Shown here piece by piece: positions 22,080 to 33,470 of a DNA stretch of 64,000 nt. The notes below the pieces were generated by a model that had not been told where the DNA came from, made no database searches, and saw only the letters and a list, made by a program, of their open reading frames with translations. The stretch covers positions 1-64,000 of the forward strand of contig CAUYUJ010014344.1 of the NCBI GenBank assembly GCA_963575745.1. Direction: 5' to 3'. Each line of letters begins with the position of its first letter. The first letter of the stretch is position 1. Source of the stretch: Prorocentrum cordatum (taxonomy: Eukaryota > Sar > Dinophyceae > Prorocentrales > Prorocentraceae). A program made the translations under genes and the position numbers.

Positions 22080-23350
22080 ACGCCCTCGTAAAGCTCAATC
22101 TTTCTGGAGAGCCCACGTGGACTTCTCTGATGCGCTTGTGAAGCGCTGCCAGGAACGCTGCCACGCGTAAGCTCTTCCGGACCCGCTGCCCGGACGGGCG
22201 AGCTGCTGCGTGGATCGTGGACCGGCCAAGATGGGCTGCTGAAGGGCACCAGCACCGTCGGACTTCTGATCTAAAACCCTTTAGCTCACAGCAAGCAAGC
22301 TCTCCGGGAACCTGGCAGCGTCCAAAACCGGAAAAAAAAGAGAAGAGGAACGTGGTAGCGTCCAAAACCCGGAGAGCGAAGGGAACCTAAGGAACTGGGA
22401 AGCTCCCCTGCAGCGCTGCCAGAAACGCTTCCATGCGTGCCTGCACGCTTGCAGGCTCGCGTGGAAGCTTGCCGGAAGCTCCCCGGACCAGCTGCCGGCT
22501 CGAACGAACCCCTTGTGAGACCTGTGGACCGCCGTGGACGAGCTCCTGGCGGCCGCCACCACCGTCCGGCTTCTAATCTTAAACCCTTTAGCTCTCAGCG
22601 AGCTCTCCACACCGGGCAAAGCCCGCGGAACTCGTGAAGCTCTGCTGTGGCTCTGGGGGCTTTCTTGCAGCGCTTCTGAAGCGCTGTCAGGAACGCGTCC
22701 ACGTGTGCGGGCACCACCACTGTCCGGCTTCTAATCTAACCTGGGGCCCTCAGAGAGCACCCTGGGAAACTTGGTAGCGTCCAAAACCCGGAGAGGGAAG
22801 AGAGTCTTAGACACCGGAAACCCCTCCTGGGGGGTTCTGGGGGGCTTCCCTGTAGCCCTTCTGAACACTGCCAGGAACGCTGCCACGCGCGCCTTCACGC
22901 GTGCAGGCCCGCGTGGAAGCTTGCCGGAAGCTCCCTCGGACCAGCTGCCGGCTCGAACGAACCCCTCTGGGGGTTCTGGAGCAGCAGAGATGGGTTGCTT
23001 GCGGGCACCACAACCGCCCGGCTTCTCATCTTAAGCCCTCTGGCTCTCAGAGAGCTCTCCGGGAAAAAACACACACCGGAAAGCTTTCCAGGCAGGCCCA
23101 GGGAAGCTCTCGTGAAGCTGTGCTGGGGCTCTGGGGCACCCCCTGCAGCGCTTCTGAAGCGCTACCAGGAACGCTTCCACGCGTGCCTGCACGCGTGCAG
23201 GCACGCGTGGACGCGTGCCCGAAACGCCCCCGGACCCGCTGCGAGGTTTTACAAGGCGCTGCGGGGATCCTGGACCAACGGAGATGGGCTGCTGGCAGGC
23301 ACAACCACTGTCCGGCTTCTAGTCCCAAACCCTTTAGGCCTCAGAGAACT
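22080..23350 (-). repeat. F family array, reverse orientation
   Basis: GC-rich units of about 280-300 bp bounded by GCTCTCCGGG-type ends, with GCGTCCAAAACCCGGAGAGC on one side and TTAAACCCTTTAGCTCTCAG on the other. Each centres on a palindrome built from CCACGCGTGCCTGCACG and its complement; the copy at 23177-23210 is a perfect 34-bp palindrome. Long frames exist on both strands here, but they overlap antisense and follow GC content; none looks like a gene. Confidence 0.8.
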
Positions 23351-23842
23351 CCCCGGGACATCTTCTTTTCTTGCCGGTCCATCTGGCCGTCTCCACCAAC
23401 TAGCTCCACCCCGCGCCGGAATTCCTCTAGCTCATCGATAACGAAGAGCTCTACGAGGTACCAGCTCCCCTGCGCCCCAGAATTATTCTGAAGCTTCGAG
23501 CAACTAGTTGAGAGAAGCTCCACGAGTTATCTCTGCAAAACCCACCCAAAGTTGTTACATTGTCTCAATTGGTCGGGTCGGCCGACTAGCGCCACCCCGC
23601 GCCGGAATTCCTCTAGCTCATCGATGCCGGGGAGCTCTACAAGGTACTAGCTCCACACTGCGCCCGAATTCCTCTGAGCCCATCTTGCCGAAAAGCTCTA
23701 CGAGGTACCTCGTAGAGCTCTTCGGCATCGATGAGCTAGAAGAATTCCGGCGCGCGGTGCAGCTTGTTGATCCACCCGGCCCGGGCGGACAATGTGTGAA
23801 TTCTGGGTCGGTTGGGCGATTTTTATGAAAGAATTTTTCCAG
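23351..23842 (-). repeat. Reverse-oriented D heads between two F arrays
   Basis: D heads in reverse orientation (CCGGAATTCCTCTAGCTCAT, then GAGCTCTACGAGGTA) at about 23405-23462 and 23600-23660, followed by a forward D head (TACCTCGTAGAGCTCTTCGG) from 23706. The back-to-back GAGCTCTACGAGGTACC|TCGTAGAGCTC junction at 23694-23720 is a palindrome and marks the switch in orientation. Confidence 0.7.
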
Positions 23843-25660
23843 GGAGCTCTCTGAGGGCTAGAAGGTTTTAGATTAGAAGCCGGACGGTAGTTGTGCCCGC
23901 CAGCAGCCCATCTCCGCCGGTCCACGATCCCCGCAGCGCCTCGCCCGACCCGGCAGCGTGTCCGGGAGAGCTTCCCGCGCGCTTCCACGGGCGCTTGCAC
24001 GTGTGCAGGCACGCGCGGAGGCGTTCCAGGCAGCGCTTCAGAAGGGCTGCAGGGCAGCCCCCCAGAGCCCCAGAAGTGCTTCACGAGAGCGTCCGAGAGC
24101 ACGCTTCGAGGGCTGTCCGGTGTGTGCTCCTTGGCTCTCCGGGTTTTTCCCGGAGAGCTCTCTGAGAGCTAGAGGGTTTTAGATTAGAAGCCGGGCGGTG
24201 GTGGTGCCTTCCAGCAGCCCATCTCCGCCGCTCCACGATCCCCGTAGCGCCTCGCCCGAGCCGGCAGCTGGTTCAAGGGCGCTTCCAGCGCGCGTCCACG
24301 TGTGCCTGCACGTGTGCAGGCACGCGTGGAAGCTTTCCTGACAGCGCTTCAGAAGCGCCGCAGGGAGCCCCCCCAGAGCTCCCCAGAAAAGATTTCCCGT
24401 CCCTAAGCGGCTCTTCGCTTTCCGGGTTTTTCCCGGAGAGCTCTCTGACAGCTAGAGGGTTTTAGATTAGAAGCCGGACGGTGGTGGTGCCCGCCAGCAG
24501 CCCATCTCCGCCGCTCCACGATCCCCGCAGCGCCTCGCCCGAGCCGGCAGCTGGTTCGGGGGCGCTGTCCACGTGTGCCTGCACGCGTGCAGGCACGCGT
24601 GAAAGCGTTCCTGGCAGCGCTTCGAAAGCGCTGCAGAGGAGCCCCCCAGGGCCCTCTAGGAAACATTTCCCCTCCCCGACGGTCTCTCCGCTCTTCGGGT
24701 TTTGGACGCTAGCAAGTTCCCGGAGAGCTCGCTGAGAGCTAACAGGTTTAATATTAGAAGCCGAACGGTGGTGGTGCCCGCCAGGAGCTCCTTTCCGTCG
24801 CGCCACGATCCTCGCAGCAGCTCGCCTGACCCGGCAACTGGTCCGGGAGAGCTTCCGGCAAGCTTTCACGCGTGCCTGCGCGCGTGCAGGCACGCATGGA
24901 AGCGTTTCCGCCAGCGCTTCGGCAGCGCTGCAGGGGAGCTTCCCAGCTCTCCAGGAAAGATTTCCCGTTCCCAAAGGGTCTCTTCGCTGTCCGGGTTTAC
25001 CTTGTAGAGCTCTTCGGCATCGATGAGCTAGAGGAATTCCGGCGCGGGCTGGAGCTAGTTGGTCGACCCGACCGGAAAAGAAGATATGATTCCCGGAGAG
25101 CTCGCTGAGAGCTAAAGGGTTTAAGATTAGAAGCCGGACGGTGGTGGTGCCCGCCAGGAGCTCCTCCGCGGCGCTCCAGAATCCCCGCAGGGGCTTTTTC
25201 GACCCGGCAACGTGTCCGGGGGAGCTTTTGGTAAGCTTCCACGCGTGCCTGCATGCGTGCAGGCACGCATGGGAGCGTTTCTGGCAGCGCTTCCGCAGCG
25301 CCCCAGGGGGGCTCCCCAAGGCTCTCCGTCCCCGAGATTCTCTTCGCTCTCCGGTATTTGGACGCTACCAAGTAACTTTTCCCGGAGAGCTCTCTGAGAG
25401 CTAGAGGGTTTAAGATTAGAAGCCGGACGGCGGTGGTGCCTGCCAGCAGCCCATCTTCGCCGGTCCAGAATCCCCGGAGGGAGCTGTAAAACGTCGCAGC
25501 GGGTCCGGGAGAGCTTGCGGCAAGCGTCCACGCGTGCCTGCGCGCGTGCAGGCACGCGTGGAAACCTTCCTGGCAGCACTTCAGAAGCGCTGCGGGGGAA
25601 CCCCCCAGAGCCCCAGCAGCGCTTCACGAGAGCGCCCGAAGGTTCGCCAGGACAGATTAA
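23843..25660 (+). repeat. F family array, forward orientation
   Basis: Tandem F units starting CCCGGAGAGC at 24149, 24432, 24719, 25092 and 25381, a period of ~285 bp once a ~90-bp D head inserted at about 24999-25090 is discounted. Each unit ends GCTCTCCGGGTTTTGGACGC, so the ends form an inverted repeat, and each has the central CGCGTGCCTGC/GCAGGCACGCG palindrome (around 24300, 24570, 24870, 25240 and 25530). Open frames here (up to 285 codons, antisense) are by-products of the 285-bp period, which is divisible by three. Confidence 0.8.
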
Positions 25661-27032
25661 GTCGTAGAGCTTCCCTTAGCAAGTTATTGCTGGAAGCTTA
25701 AGAGTAATTCCGGGACGCTGGAGAGCTAGTTGGCAAGACAAATCTCGACGGACCTTTTGGTGACTTTTGGTCGGTTGAAAATTTTGTCCTCAAAATTCAA
25801 GAATTCGTTTGAGCTCTAGTATTTTTTCCCGTGGTATTCGATCTCATTCCCGCGCGCCATCTTGATCTCAGCTCGATCGGGTACCTTTTACTGCCAAAAA
25901 GCACACGGGCGGGATCGGCTGTTTCAAGTCATCTTGATACGCGATGACGGTTGTCTGAACATAACTCGAGCTTTAGGAAAGCTACAGAGCTGGTAAGCAC
26001 AGCTAATCCATTCAGAATGATCAGGCGCGTTCGCCTGTTGAACCCAGAGGTCTGAGCTCGGTCTGCTAGCCGAGCTAGGTCCGCAAACCTATTCGTATTA
26101 TTCGAGTCATCTTAACAGACGCTCTCGGTTTTCTGTACTTGAGTCGACTTATAGGACAGCTACAAAGCTGATGCTTACAGACACCGATCCAGAATCGTCA
26201 GTCGTATTTGTCTATTAAATCCAGAGCTCTCAACTCGGTATGCTGCCCGATCTAGAATTGCGAAACTATTCGTATTGTTCGGTCATCTTGAGAAGTGCTC
26301 TCGGTTTTCTGTACTGAATTCGGGCTGGGCGGGGGGGCTACAGTGCTGGTGGTCACAGGAATCGATTTGAAGACATCAGGCGCGCCAGCCTTTCGAATTC
26401 AGAGCTGAACTTGGTCTGCTGCCCGAACTAGGTCCGCGAAACTATTCGTATTGTTCGAGTCTTCCTGAGAGGTGCTGTCGGTTCTCTGCACTTAACTCGA
26501 GCTGTAGGGGGCTGCATGGCTAGGAGTCGATTCGCAGACATCAGACGCGTCCGCCTTTCGAACCCGAACTCCGTCTGCTGCCCGAACTAGGTCTGCGAAA
26601 CTATTCGTATTGTTCGAGTCATCCTGAGAGGTGCTGGCGGTTTCCTGCACTTACTTCGGGCTGTAGGGGGGCTGCAGGGCTGGTACTCAGAGGAATCGAT
26701 TCAGAGACATCAGACACGTCCGCCTGTCGCATGCAGAGGTCTGAACTCGGTCTCATACTCGAGCTAGATTTGCAAAACTATTCGTATTGTTGGAGTCATC
26801 TTGATAGGTGCTGTCGATTTACGCACGTAACTCGGGCTGTAGGAGAGCTACAGAGCTCGTGCAGAAGACAATCCAGAAGCATCGGGGGCGTTCGGCTGTT
26901 GCATCCGAGAGGTTTGAAATTGCTTGGGCTGGAAAATTATTTGGTTTGTGTTATTTTCGACATTATGTTGTCAGGAAGCTCTACGAGTCCCCCGGCGGTA
27001 ACAAAGGTTGACGGTTTACCGCCGGCGCCCAG
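25661..27032 (+). repeat. Composite repeat: E/C head, B array, A hairpin
   Basis: E module at 25665-25700, C head to about 25930, six B units, tail sub-type with ACGCACGTAACTCGGGCTG, and A hairpin at 26974-27032. Confidence 0.8.
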
Positions 27033-27417
27033 TTCTGGTGTGTGTGTTCTTTGCTCTCCGGGTTTTGGATGCTACCAAGTTGGCCGGTTTAGCTAAGATT
27101 TGGAAGATATTTGACTTGGTAGCGTCCAAAACCCGGAGAGCGAAGAGAATCTCGGGGACGGGAAATCTTTCCTGGAGAGCCTTGGGGGGCCCCCCTGGAG
27201 CGCTGCGGAAGCGCTGCCAGAAACACTTCCATGCGTGCCTGCACGCATGCAGGCACGCGTGGAAGCTTGCCGGAAGCTCCCCCCGACCAGTTGACGGGCC
27301 GCCGGAGGCGCCGCGGGGAACGTGGACCGCCGTGGAGGAGCTCCTGGGGGCACCACCACCGTCCGGCTTCTCATCTTAAACCCTTTAGCTCTCAGCGAGC
27401 TCTCCGGGAACAATTCA
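27033..27417 (-). repeat. F family copy with D fragment, reverse orientation
   Basis: Begins with a forward F end (CTCTCCGGGTTTTGGATGC), then a 30-bp D snippet (GGAAGATATTTGA), then a reverse F unit from TTGGTAGCGTCCAAAACCCG to CAGCGAGCTCTCCGGGAA with the palindrome at 27226-27263. Confidence 0.75.
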
Positions 27418-27887
27418 TACCTCGTAGAGCTCTTCGGCATCGATGAGCTAGAGGAATTCCGGCGCGGGGTGGAGCTAGTGACTCGTAGAGCTTCCCTAAG
27501 CTAGTTGCTGGAAGCTTAAGAGTACCTCGTAGAGCTCTTCGGCATCGATGAGCTAGAGGAATTCCGGCGCGGGGTGGAGCTAGTTGGCCGACCCGGCCAG
27601 AAAGGACAAAGTGATAACTTTTGGGTGGTCTTGCGAAACATTGAAGGATATTTGACAATTCATTTTGAGAAAGCAGATTTTTCGCACCTGTAGTGGGTTA
27701 TGGCGAGTCTGCGAGTAAATTTTCAGGTCCGTAGCTGCAGTATTACTATCAAAACACTTGGGGGAACCGTCTTTGGATAAAAACATAAAAACGTGATTTT
27801 TCGAGAGTTTTTTGTTTCTCGCTCCAGAAGCTTTCTCCATGTGTTCCGACGATCGTCGTGCACGAAAAGAGCTCTAAGAGCTCTACG
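27418..27887 (+). repeat. D element interrupted by retroelement RE1
   Basis: Two D heads (27418 and 27522, with an E module between) lead into a full D interior. The D element reaches GAAAAGAGCTCTAAGAGCTC and breaks at CTCTACGA|AATCAAGG. The expected hairpin 5' arm is missing; the loop and 3' arm are found 5.6 kb away at 33471-33499. Confidence 0.8.
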
Positions 27888-28510
27888 AAATCAAGGGCTG
27901 GGTGACGGACTGGAAAAATTATGAGCAACGAGGCCGCCAGATGCTGACACAATCACAGGTAAATGATATCCTCAATGAGATTGTTCTTTCTCCGACCGTA
28001 GCCAGCACTTCGGCGGAAGGCAGGATTGACACACCACGTACTCAAGAAGAAAATGATGGTCGCACATTCGGATACAGTCGCATTAGAATCTTTTTCACCA
28101 TGGGGACCGACTCCAGAATATTGTGGGATATGCGTCAAAGACTCCTCGCGGCAGTGCATAGTGGAACCAGTAAAACACTGACTGATGTGGCCAAACAGGC
28201 TACAGAGGCACAGGGTAGTATCAAAGTCATCGTTGAGGCGGCCCCACACAAACAACCACATGTTAATTGCGCAGGTAAGTTTCAGAACATTTTCAGGCGC
28301 CATGTCAATGCAGCCCTGGAAATTATTGTTCGAGCGGAGTTGGGACCACCTACGACACACTTCTGGGGAAAGCTCCCCAACGACACCACAAATGGCAAGG
28401 TCATCGCCGTCTTTAACCAAGCAACGAACTATGAGATTCTGCCCGCTCTGGCCGTCTTGGACCCTGCCATCAATACGGCACAGCTCCAGGCTGATCTGAG
28501 GGCTGAATGA
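27888..28510 (+). pseudogene. RE1 ORF1, 5'-truncated
   Basis: Only the C-terminal ~208 codons remain. The frame is open from CTCTACGAAATC to a TGA at 28508-28510. The start of the retained part (EIKGWVTDW) aligns with YIEVKGWVTDW of RE3 ORF1 and YIEFKGW of RE2 ORF1. Further shared landmarks are a GRxxxxxRIxxFF segment, EAAPxxxPHVxxxGKF and GPPxxxxW. The coiled coil that precedes this domain in the other copies is lost. The stop is followed by C and, six codons later in the same frame, by the endonuclease start VGTWN. The function of the domain is unknown; by position it should bind nucleic acid, as LINE ORF1 proteins do (inference). Confidence 0.8.
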
Positions 28511-28528
28511 CATGAGTGGATTGCCAGA

Positions 28529-29602
28529 GTGGGCACATGGAATATTGAGAAAAGAGGCCCACAGTTTTCCAAAGCTATCCTGGATGCTGCCAACGACAGA
28601 GGCATTTTCCTGTTGGGACTCCAGGAGGCACAGTTTTTCACGGACAGTCGAAAGATTCTTGCTGGGGATGGGTGGCACATGGAACGCTCTTCGTGTAAGA
28701 AAGCAGCTATTTTGTGGAATGGCCCATGGAAGGCTCTGCTACGTGACATTGAGCGCGGACCAAGGTTCGTCATTGCATGGTTCAGGCCAGCCGCTATTGT
28801 TTGCTTGTGCTTGCCATATGCAGATGATAAGGATGAGGAGGTGAGGGAATTCAGTCAAGTGTTGGAGGAGGTGAAGAGGAGGATCAGAGAGTATCGCAGA
28901 CGTCACCCCGAGCAGCCAGACATGCTTATCTTGTTTACGGATGCCAACGTTGAGATGGCTCCTAATATTATCGCCAACGGCCGTGCTATCACTGGTATGG
29001 GAGTGAAGGAAGAGGTGGAGGTACTATTCAGAGGAGGAAGGGAGGGTGTGAGGAAGAAACAATTGGAGGAGATGAGGTTCCTATTCGCAGAATTTTGCAG
29101 TGTGCATCGTTTACGGCTGGCAAACGCGTTTGGCCCTCGCTGTGCGACTTGGCGAGGTAGGGCAGCACCCCGAGGGGAGGCGGTGCTCGACTATATAGGC
29201 ATCAGTGCTTCTGATCAATTCGACTCGGGGACTACTGCTGAGTGGATTCGGGCCCCAGGGAGATCGGCCACAATCCAGGAGATCAGCGACCACAAACTAG
29301 TTCATCTTGCGGTTGCTGTGGGAAGGCGGCGACGCTGCAAGAATAGAAAGCGAGCGGCCTTGCATCAATGGGAACCCGTGGACCCTACTGCGGCTGCCGC
29401 CAGCTTCGACCGTGCCCTGTCACGGCAGTTTCAAGATGCAGGCTCTCGGTATCGCCCATTACAGTCTTTGGTTGAAGAGGAGGAGGAGGAGGACATCAAA
29501 AGGGACGTGAGACCCGTGAAGGAGGAGGAGGGCGAGCATAGGAGGCAGGGCAAGGGGCACACTCAGCCAGATCATCGCAGATACGGCGGCAAGTATCCCT
29601 AG
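28529..29602 (+). pseudogene. RE1 ORF2, endonuclease part
   Basis: Apurinic-type endonuclease (exonuclease-endonuclease-phosphatase fold) that would nick the target for reverse transcription. Visible motifs: TWN (N5), LQEAQ (E33), FTDANVE, DYIG and ISDHKL. No ATG precedes the motif; the frame continues from ORF1 through its UGA. After about residue 310 a GAG-rich tract (29470-29530) coincides with a frameshift, and this frame stops at a TAG at 29600-29602, while homology continues in another frame. The endonuclease itself appears complete. Confidence 0.85.
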
Positions 29603-29609
29603 CCGCCAG

Positions 29610-32600
29610 GTGGCCGCACTTCGGGCACCTGTGAGGCCGGAACGTCTTTGGACGCTCGAACGGCTGTTACGGCGTGCTCTTTGGCCCAGAGAACTTCGAT
29701 GCCAGAATGAAGTCAGGAGTCTTCGGAGATTGATCAAACCACTGCGAAAACAATATGATGCCGACATGCTCGAATACAAACACAAAGTTGAACAGCGTAA
29801 ATTACGTACACAAGCACAGGCGCTTAAAGATGATGGGAACTTACTTACGATGTCGAGGCCAAACAGGTGGAAATTGGGAGGTACTTGAAAGACAGGGTGG
29901 AGGACTACGGGGCGAGGAGGGAGGTGCAGTCGATTCTGGAAGGTCTGGCATCGAAGCTCAACCAGTCCCAGTGCGTGAGCATCACCATGCATGACATCTT
30001 GCGAGCGAGGGCTCGCCTCAAGTGTGGGGCGGCTGGACCCGACCAAGTGACACGGGAGATGCTGCAGCTCATCCCCTTTGCCAGCCTCAAGACAATCTGA
30101 CATCATTTCAGCCTGATCGCTAATCGTCGTCAACAGGTCCCCTCGGATTGGAAGAGGTTTCTGGTAACTCTCATCCCGAAGGCGCCGTCCATTCAGGAGC
30201 TCTCAGAGACTAGGGCGATCTGCCTCCTGAGCCTGGTCCAGAAGTGGTACAACCATGTCCTAGTCATTAAAGGGGAACAACATCTGGTGAATATCAAACA
30301 CTCTCTTAACATGTATGGGTTTGTGCAGTTCAGGAAGGTTTCTGAGGTCACATCGTTTACCAAACATCTTTGCCAACATGCGGCACAATGGGGAAAAGGG
30401 GAGAAGCTCTATCTGGCCAGCCTCGATGTACTCCAGGCGTTTGACCACGTTACTATCAAGCTAGCGTTACAAAGTATGGAGAAGCTTGGTTTTGACCCCG
30501 CTTTGATTTATGCCCTTCTTTGTCCTATGACCGAAAACACGTGTAAAGCCACCTTCGAAGGGACCCAGAATTTGGATTGGATTGGTTGGGATCGGAGTAT
30601 CAGGACGGGCGGGGTGGACGGACCATTCATATTCAAAGTGGTGAGTGTGGCCTTGTGGAATGATATCGTCGGGACCTGGCCAGGGCGTGATCTGGGTTAT
30701 GTTGTCGAGTCCCCCGTTCCCATGCCCACTAGATCGACGATTTCACATGCCCTCTGGGCGGACAATCTGCTGCTGTACGCTAGAGATGAACGGCAGCTCA
30801 GGACCATGGTGACTGAGCTCACTCTCCCCCTGCTCCAGGCCGGCCTCAATTGGAAACCATCCTCTCTCAAGCTCATCCCCTTTGGCGTCAATGGCTCGAA
30901 TGATGTAGTTCTTCATATCCAGGCCCACACGTATAAACTTGAATGCGTTAACACTTTGGACATCCTGGGTTACAGGTTGGACAGATATTGGACACAGCAT
31001 AGCGATCTGCAGTTCAACTTGGATCGTGCCCGTGGTGCCTTCTTTGCCGACATTGAATATTATAGAAGTCATCGCATCCCGATTGAGAGACGATTCCAGC
31101 GATACCGACTCCGTATCCAGAGTAAGCTACTTTTCGCAATTGAGGGGATGACGATTGACAACATCACGGCACAAAAAATATTCTCCTGGGAAGGAAAGCT
31201 ATTAGCCATCATCGGAGGAAGGAGGAAAGGAGTGAATGAAGATTGGACTGTCTACCAAAAGAGGAGGTTCAAGTATGCTCGCGACCAGTTCGCCAACCTT
31301 GGATTTCTGTCGGCGGTGGAACTCTTCATTCACAAGAACTGGCTCTGGGCCAAAGATGTCGCTTGCTTTGCCAGAGGCTTTGCGTGTCAAAATATCCCGA
31401 CAGCTGCGCTGCACACGGACAGAGTACATGTTGATCCGACAGCTTCGCTGCACACGTACAGTCAGGCTCACACACATGTCCATTCGTCTTTGCACACTCA
31501 CAGTGATGATTCAACACATGTCCATTCTTTGTTGCCTGTGCCGCAGGTTGATGACCGTTCTTTCGACACGTTGCCCAGTTATATTCAGACAGCTACGCTG
31601 CACACGAACAGTGGAGAGCATACACACCCTCGTTCGATGTCCTCTGTGCCGCAGGTTGAGAGAGGAAGTTCTTTCGATCAGTTGCCTTGTTATATTCCGA
31701 CAGCTACGCTGCACACACACAGTACACACTTTATTCATTCTCATTGTCCGCCTCGTGCTTTGTCTCAGAGTGTTTCGCCTGAGCCCCAGAGACCTGCGGC
31801 TATGTTTGATAGCCGTGGGGGACTGACGGAGCACAAGAAAGATTGTCAACGTTCTTCTGGTCGTGTGTCGTCTGCGTCCAGTATAAAAGCTTCTTTGGAG
31901 CCGAACAAAAAGGATGCTCATTGTTCTTCTGGTCGTGTGTCGTCTGCGTCCAGAATAAGAGTTCCTTTGAGTGATCCGCTGCAGGTGGCGCATCTGTTAG
32001 AGTGCGCCAGGCTCCTGGAAGAAAGGAGCAGCCAGCGAGAATCCCAAGGCACTGTCAGTCCTGCGGCCACAGCCCCCCCAGTCGAAGGCGAGAGCGAACC
32101 CACGCCCGCGGCCAAGAACCGTCGCAGGCAGATTGTGGAGACCCGTCTGGCCGCCAGGGGAGAGAAGCGGTGCCCTGGCCCGAGTCTCACGGCGAGCCAG
32201 GAGGAGCTCGCCAAGCGTGTCAGACAGCCCCAGCGCCCATGCGACAAAAGAGATCGGGATGAAATATGTTCGCCGAGGGGCAGTCAAAAGAGACGGTGTA
32301 TTGCTCAGGTGAATGATGACCCCATCGCTTCCGCCGATAGTCTGCCTGCTGCCCCACAGGGAAGTAAGCGACCACGGGACCTCCCCTCTTCTAGCCATGA
32401 TAGTGAGCCGCGAGAGGCACGACCCTCTGGCGCAAACGTGAATGTCTTCAAACTCAACGCCTACTCTCAGGCGCGGTTGGGCATGATGCATGCGTCAGGT
32501 GACTGGGCCGCTCATCGTCGCGCGTTCGCTGCACGCTCGAGGGATTCCCAGGCTGCTCTTCTTGGATGGCGTGGTGGTACTAAATACGTCGGCTGGAGAA

Positions 32601-33391
32601 AATGGGAAGATGTCTTCATTGCGGATCAAGATGGCAACACTAAATGGTGGGAGACTATGACGTTTGGGAAAGAAGATTGGTCGATTTTCGTTGAGAAGTT
32701 GCTCAAAAGATTGCACCTGCCCGCCATTCTTGACTATCTGGCCAAACCTAGAGTTTCGGTTGCCCGTACGGAGGAGGAGGAGACGAAAGTTAATAATGAT
32801 AGGATTGCGCGTCGCATTGCTCATAACTTTGAAAATGAGACTATCTTTGACTATGAGGCGGATAAGATTCCATTTGAAATACTGGGTGATAGCTTGTGTG
32901 TGGTCCAATGGATAAGAGGGCACTGGAAGTGCACGAACATGGGCTATAATAACACCTTGGAGGCGGCACAAAACACTCTTGATGCTATAACGGACACCTG
33001 TTTGAGAACTGCGTGCGCGGGGGCTGACCCAATCAAACATCTTTATAGGGAGGGTAACAGTTATGCTGATGAACTAACGTGGGCTTGCAGAGCTTGCCCA
33101 CACACATCGAAGAGAAACGAGTATCTTGCCCCTTTATATACTTCGAAAGTGTTAGGATTGAGAGGTTACTTCGACGGAGGAACCTCGGATATTGGGGCTG
33201 GGGGAGGCTGGTGGCTGCAGGCTTTTGTAGAACATAATAATGCTATACAGTGTCACGTGATTGCCGAGGAGGCGTTTGGCCTCGATAGGGAGTCAACCGT
33301 GACGGTCTGTGAGTTAACGGCCGCCTCGAAGCTAATTCACGCAATCTCGCAGATTGCGTCTATTATAGATAGCGTCTCACACGCTCGGTAG
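29610..33391 (+). pseudogene. RE1 ORF2, reverse transcriptase and RNase H part
   Basis: Homology continues in a second frame to about 29870, then returns to the original frame. A TGA at 30098-30100 replaces an Arg conserved in RE2 and RE3 (a CGA to TGA change), after which the frame is open to a TAG at 33391. Numbering from 30287: RT motif A LDVLQAFDH (D47), motif B RTGGVDGP, motif C WADN (157-160). An unusual ~347-residue linker (about 369-715), rich in His, Thr and Ser repeats, precedes the RNase H region: GDS (D868), KHLYREGNSYAD (H918, D928), YFDGG (D963) and CELTAAS (E1009). This is the same permuted order as in RE2 and RE3. Three lesions make this copy a pseudogene. Confidence 0.85.
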
Positions 33392-33470
33392 AGCCACTTG
33401 CGCCTGGTGGCCGCGGGGAGCACCGCTGCTTGCATGTGCTGGAGGACCCCACCGCAAAGCCCGCAAAAAC

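Larger units (their letters stand above)
27888..33470 (+). mobile_element. RE1: 5'-truncated, mutated LINE-type retrotransposon
   Basis: The ~5.6-kb insertion starts inside ORF1 (codons for EIKGWVTDW) and ends with a short 3' UTR and GCAAAGCCCGCAAAAA immediately before the hairpin loop CCAGGTTGACGG. It holds the ORF1 3' part, an endonuclease, a reverse transcriptase and an RNase H, with two frameshifts and one internal nonsense codon, so this copy is dead. No SL relic is present, as expected of a 5'-truncated copy. The integration point is the same nucleotide of the A hairpin as for RE3. Confidence 0.9.

Noticed and set aside
24462-25319. 285-codon antisense frame and other long frames in 22080-25660
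   Set aside because: The F repeat has a period near 285 bp, divisible by three, and high GC, so frames stay open on both strands; the amino acid content follows the palindromes.
28508-28510. UGA reassigned as a sense codon in this genome, as reported for some syndinean dinoflagellates
   Set aside because: RE3 ORF2 ends in TGA with no continuing homology, and the TGA at 30098 replaces a conserved Arg, which fits a CGA to TGA mutation.
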